A stretch of 64,000 bases of DNA. Source: Anaeromassilibacillus sp001305115. GTDB lineage: Bacteria > Bacillota > Clostridia > Oscillospirales > Acutalibacteraceae. The notes below the pieces were generated by a model that was given only the letters and a program-made list of their open reading frames with translations, did not search any database and had not been told where the DNA came from. Below are positions 62,970 to 64,000 of the stretch, piece after piece. The stretch lies in assembly GCA_042854365.1 (NCBI GenBank), contig AP031437.1, positions 1,984,001-2,048,000 on the forward strand. The letters run 5' to 3'. The first letter of the stretch is position 1; every line of letters starts with the position of its first letter. The position numbers and the translations under genes are program-made.

Positions 62970-64000
62970 TATTTCTTCCCTCCCGCGCTTTTTACCAAGG
63001 CTTTTCCTAGTCGGATTGCCTGCACCAAAGGCCGGTGCGCCGGGCAATTATAGGCGCAAGTGCCACATTCCATGCAGTCCATCACACTGTATTCCTGCAA
63101 TTCCTCTGCACGCTTAGCCTCCGCATATTTCTCCAACATCGTAGGTATCAGATGCATCGGACAGCCACTGACACAGCGGCCGCATCGAATACATGCGGTC
63201 GGTTCGTGTAAACGGGCTTCTTCCTCATCCAAGCAAATAATCCCGTTGTTTTGCTTGACGATTGGAAGACTGTCGTCTGTAATGGCAATACCCATCATGG
63301 GGCCACCCATCAAAATCTTTTTCGGTGGGGCTTTATACCCGCCGCAGAAACGGATAACCTCCTCAATCGGCGTGCCAATTGGAACGATGACATTCTGTGG
63401 ATATTGGATTGCCGAGCCATCGATAGTAACGCGCTTTTTTATCAGGGGCATCCCTGTCTTGAGATAATTGGCCAGGAATGCAACAGAGGTGATGTTCATC
63501 ACGATGCATCCCACATCCGCAGGCAGTTTTCCCATGGGAACCTCCCGGTCTGTGCAGGATTTGATGAGCACTTTCTCCGCCCCCTGCGGATAGGAGGCAT
63601 GGAGCGCCAAGACCCGCACGTGATTCCCCGGGTCCAGCTTCTCGTTGTCTGCCATTTTTCGCAGCGTTTCAATCACGTCGGGCTTGTTGTCCTCGACTGC
63701 AATAATGACTCGTTCGATTTCCAGCATATCCTTCACAGCATAAATTCCAGAAAGGACCGCCCAGGAGTTTTCCAACGCTTCCCGGTGATCTGCCGTTATG
63801 TAGGGCTCGCACTCTGCGGCATTGATAATCAGCGTGTCAATCCTTTTATCTGGTGAAACCTTCAATTTCACATGTGCTGGAAACCCCGCGCCACCCAGTC
63901 CAACCAGTCCGGATTCGCGCACTGCTTGAAGAAACGATTCCCGCGTATCCGCTTTTGGCGGCTGTACCTCCGGCGAGATCTTCATCTCTCCATCGGAATC
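62969..64000 (-). CDS. rnfC: Rnf complex subunit C (start outside window)
   Basis: About 343 C-terminal residues of the NADH-binding subunit. Visible are the NADH/FMN Rossmann-like motif GLGGAGFPAHVKL, INAAECEPYI, the SLBB-type domain and two 4Fe-4S motifs (CIRCGRCVSGCP, CMECGTCAYNCP). The frame continues through position 64000, and about 90-100 N-terminal residues are missing compared with the usual length; the internal ATG 63985 is not the start. It is the first gene of the operon. Confidence 0.94.
   Translation of the reverse strand, partial: DSDGEMKISPEVQPPKADTRESFLQAVRESGLVGLGGAGFPAHVKLKVSPDKRIDTLIINAAECEPYITADHREALENSWAVLSGIYAVKDMLEIERVIIAVEDNKPDVIETLRKMADNEKLDPGNHVRVLALHASYPQGAEKVLIKSCTDREVPMGKLPADVGCIVMNITSVAFLANYLKTGMPLIKKRVTIDGSAIQYPQNVIVPIGTPIEEVIRFCGGYKAPPKKILMGGPMMGIAITDDSLPIVKQNNGIICLDEEEARLHEPTACIRCGRCVSGCPMHLIPTMLEKYAEAKRAEELQEYSVMDCMECGTCAYNCPAHRPLVQAIRLGKALVKSAGGKK

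Noticed and set aside
59309..64000. Na+-NQR instead of Rnf
   Set aside because: The gene order C-D-G-E-A-B, the ferredoxin-type RnfB and the absence of an NqrF-like flavoprotein identify Rnf.

Overview
The window looks like chromosome of a strict anaerobe of the class Clostridia, most likely an Oscillospirales/Ruminococcaceae-type gut bacterium. This rests on the LL-diaminopimelate aminotransferase, the six-subunit Rnf complex, a YbiW-type glycyl radical enzyme with its activase, NADP-type glutamate dehydrogenase, strong AGGAGG ribosome binding sites, moderate GC, and a tet(W)-type gene typical of gut Firmicutes. The order-level call is inference; no rRNA is present.

Region 1 (1-13.35 kb) is accessory DNA. 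Two related integrative mobilizable elements lie in tandem. Element A (left part outside the window, right end near 3.34 kb) shows an AAA ATPase, a ribbon-helix-helix mobilization-type protein, a tyrosine integrase, an excisionase-like protein and an XRE regulator. Element B (about 5.6-13.35 kb, or 3.34-13.35 kb depending on where its left end lies) carries tet(W) with an attenuator leader, a MobV relaxase, a repeat-rich oriT-like segment, and the same ATPase/RHH/integrase/Xis/XRE block. Both right ends sit in the last codons of a GMP synthase gene and share an exact 14-bp sequence. The GMP synthase between them (3339-4637) is unusual: its glutaminase domain is gutted (Asp in place of the nucleophile Cys, catalytic His/Glu segment missing) while the synthetase domain is intact.

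Region 2 (13.35-28.5 kb) is a long minus-strand biosynthetic run: dapF, dapL, carA, carB, purC, purF, purB, purA, glmS, guaA. Four of these are glutamine amidotransferases, and the next genes (glnA with an ANTAR-domain antiterminator at 28.6-30.5 kb; gdhA on the plus strand at 30.9-32.3 kb) make glutamine and glutamate. The glnA leader holds an intrinsic terminator, which suggests ANTAR-controlled antitermination.

Region 3 (32.5-38.7 kb) holds a PTS_EIIC-like membrane protein, an MntP-type Mn efflux pump, a propionate/acetate-type CoA-transferase, a Nim-like flavoprotein overlapping a GNAT acetyltransferase, and about 1.4 kb without a recognisable gene. Region 4 (38.7-46.5 kb) holds a Na+-dependent SNF-family transporter, then a divergent cluster of fructose-6-phosphate-aldolase-like enzyme, glycyl radical dehydratase, ROK sugar kinase (minus) and radical-SAM activase (plus), followed by a DeoR regulator: a candidate anaerobic sugar or sugar-alcohol catabolic system.

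Region 5 (46.6-56.9 kb) holds KdpDE without kdpFABC, a collagen-like surface protein with nine nearly identical internal modules, and a response regulator/histidine kinase/triple-PepSY lipoprotein operon. Region 6 (57-64 kb) holds a decayed hypF-hypE remnant, a small protein, a tRNA-Leu(CAA), and the minus-strand rnfCDGEAB operon, with rnfC running off the right edge.
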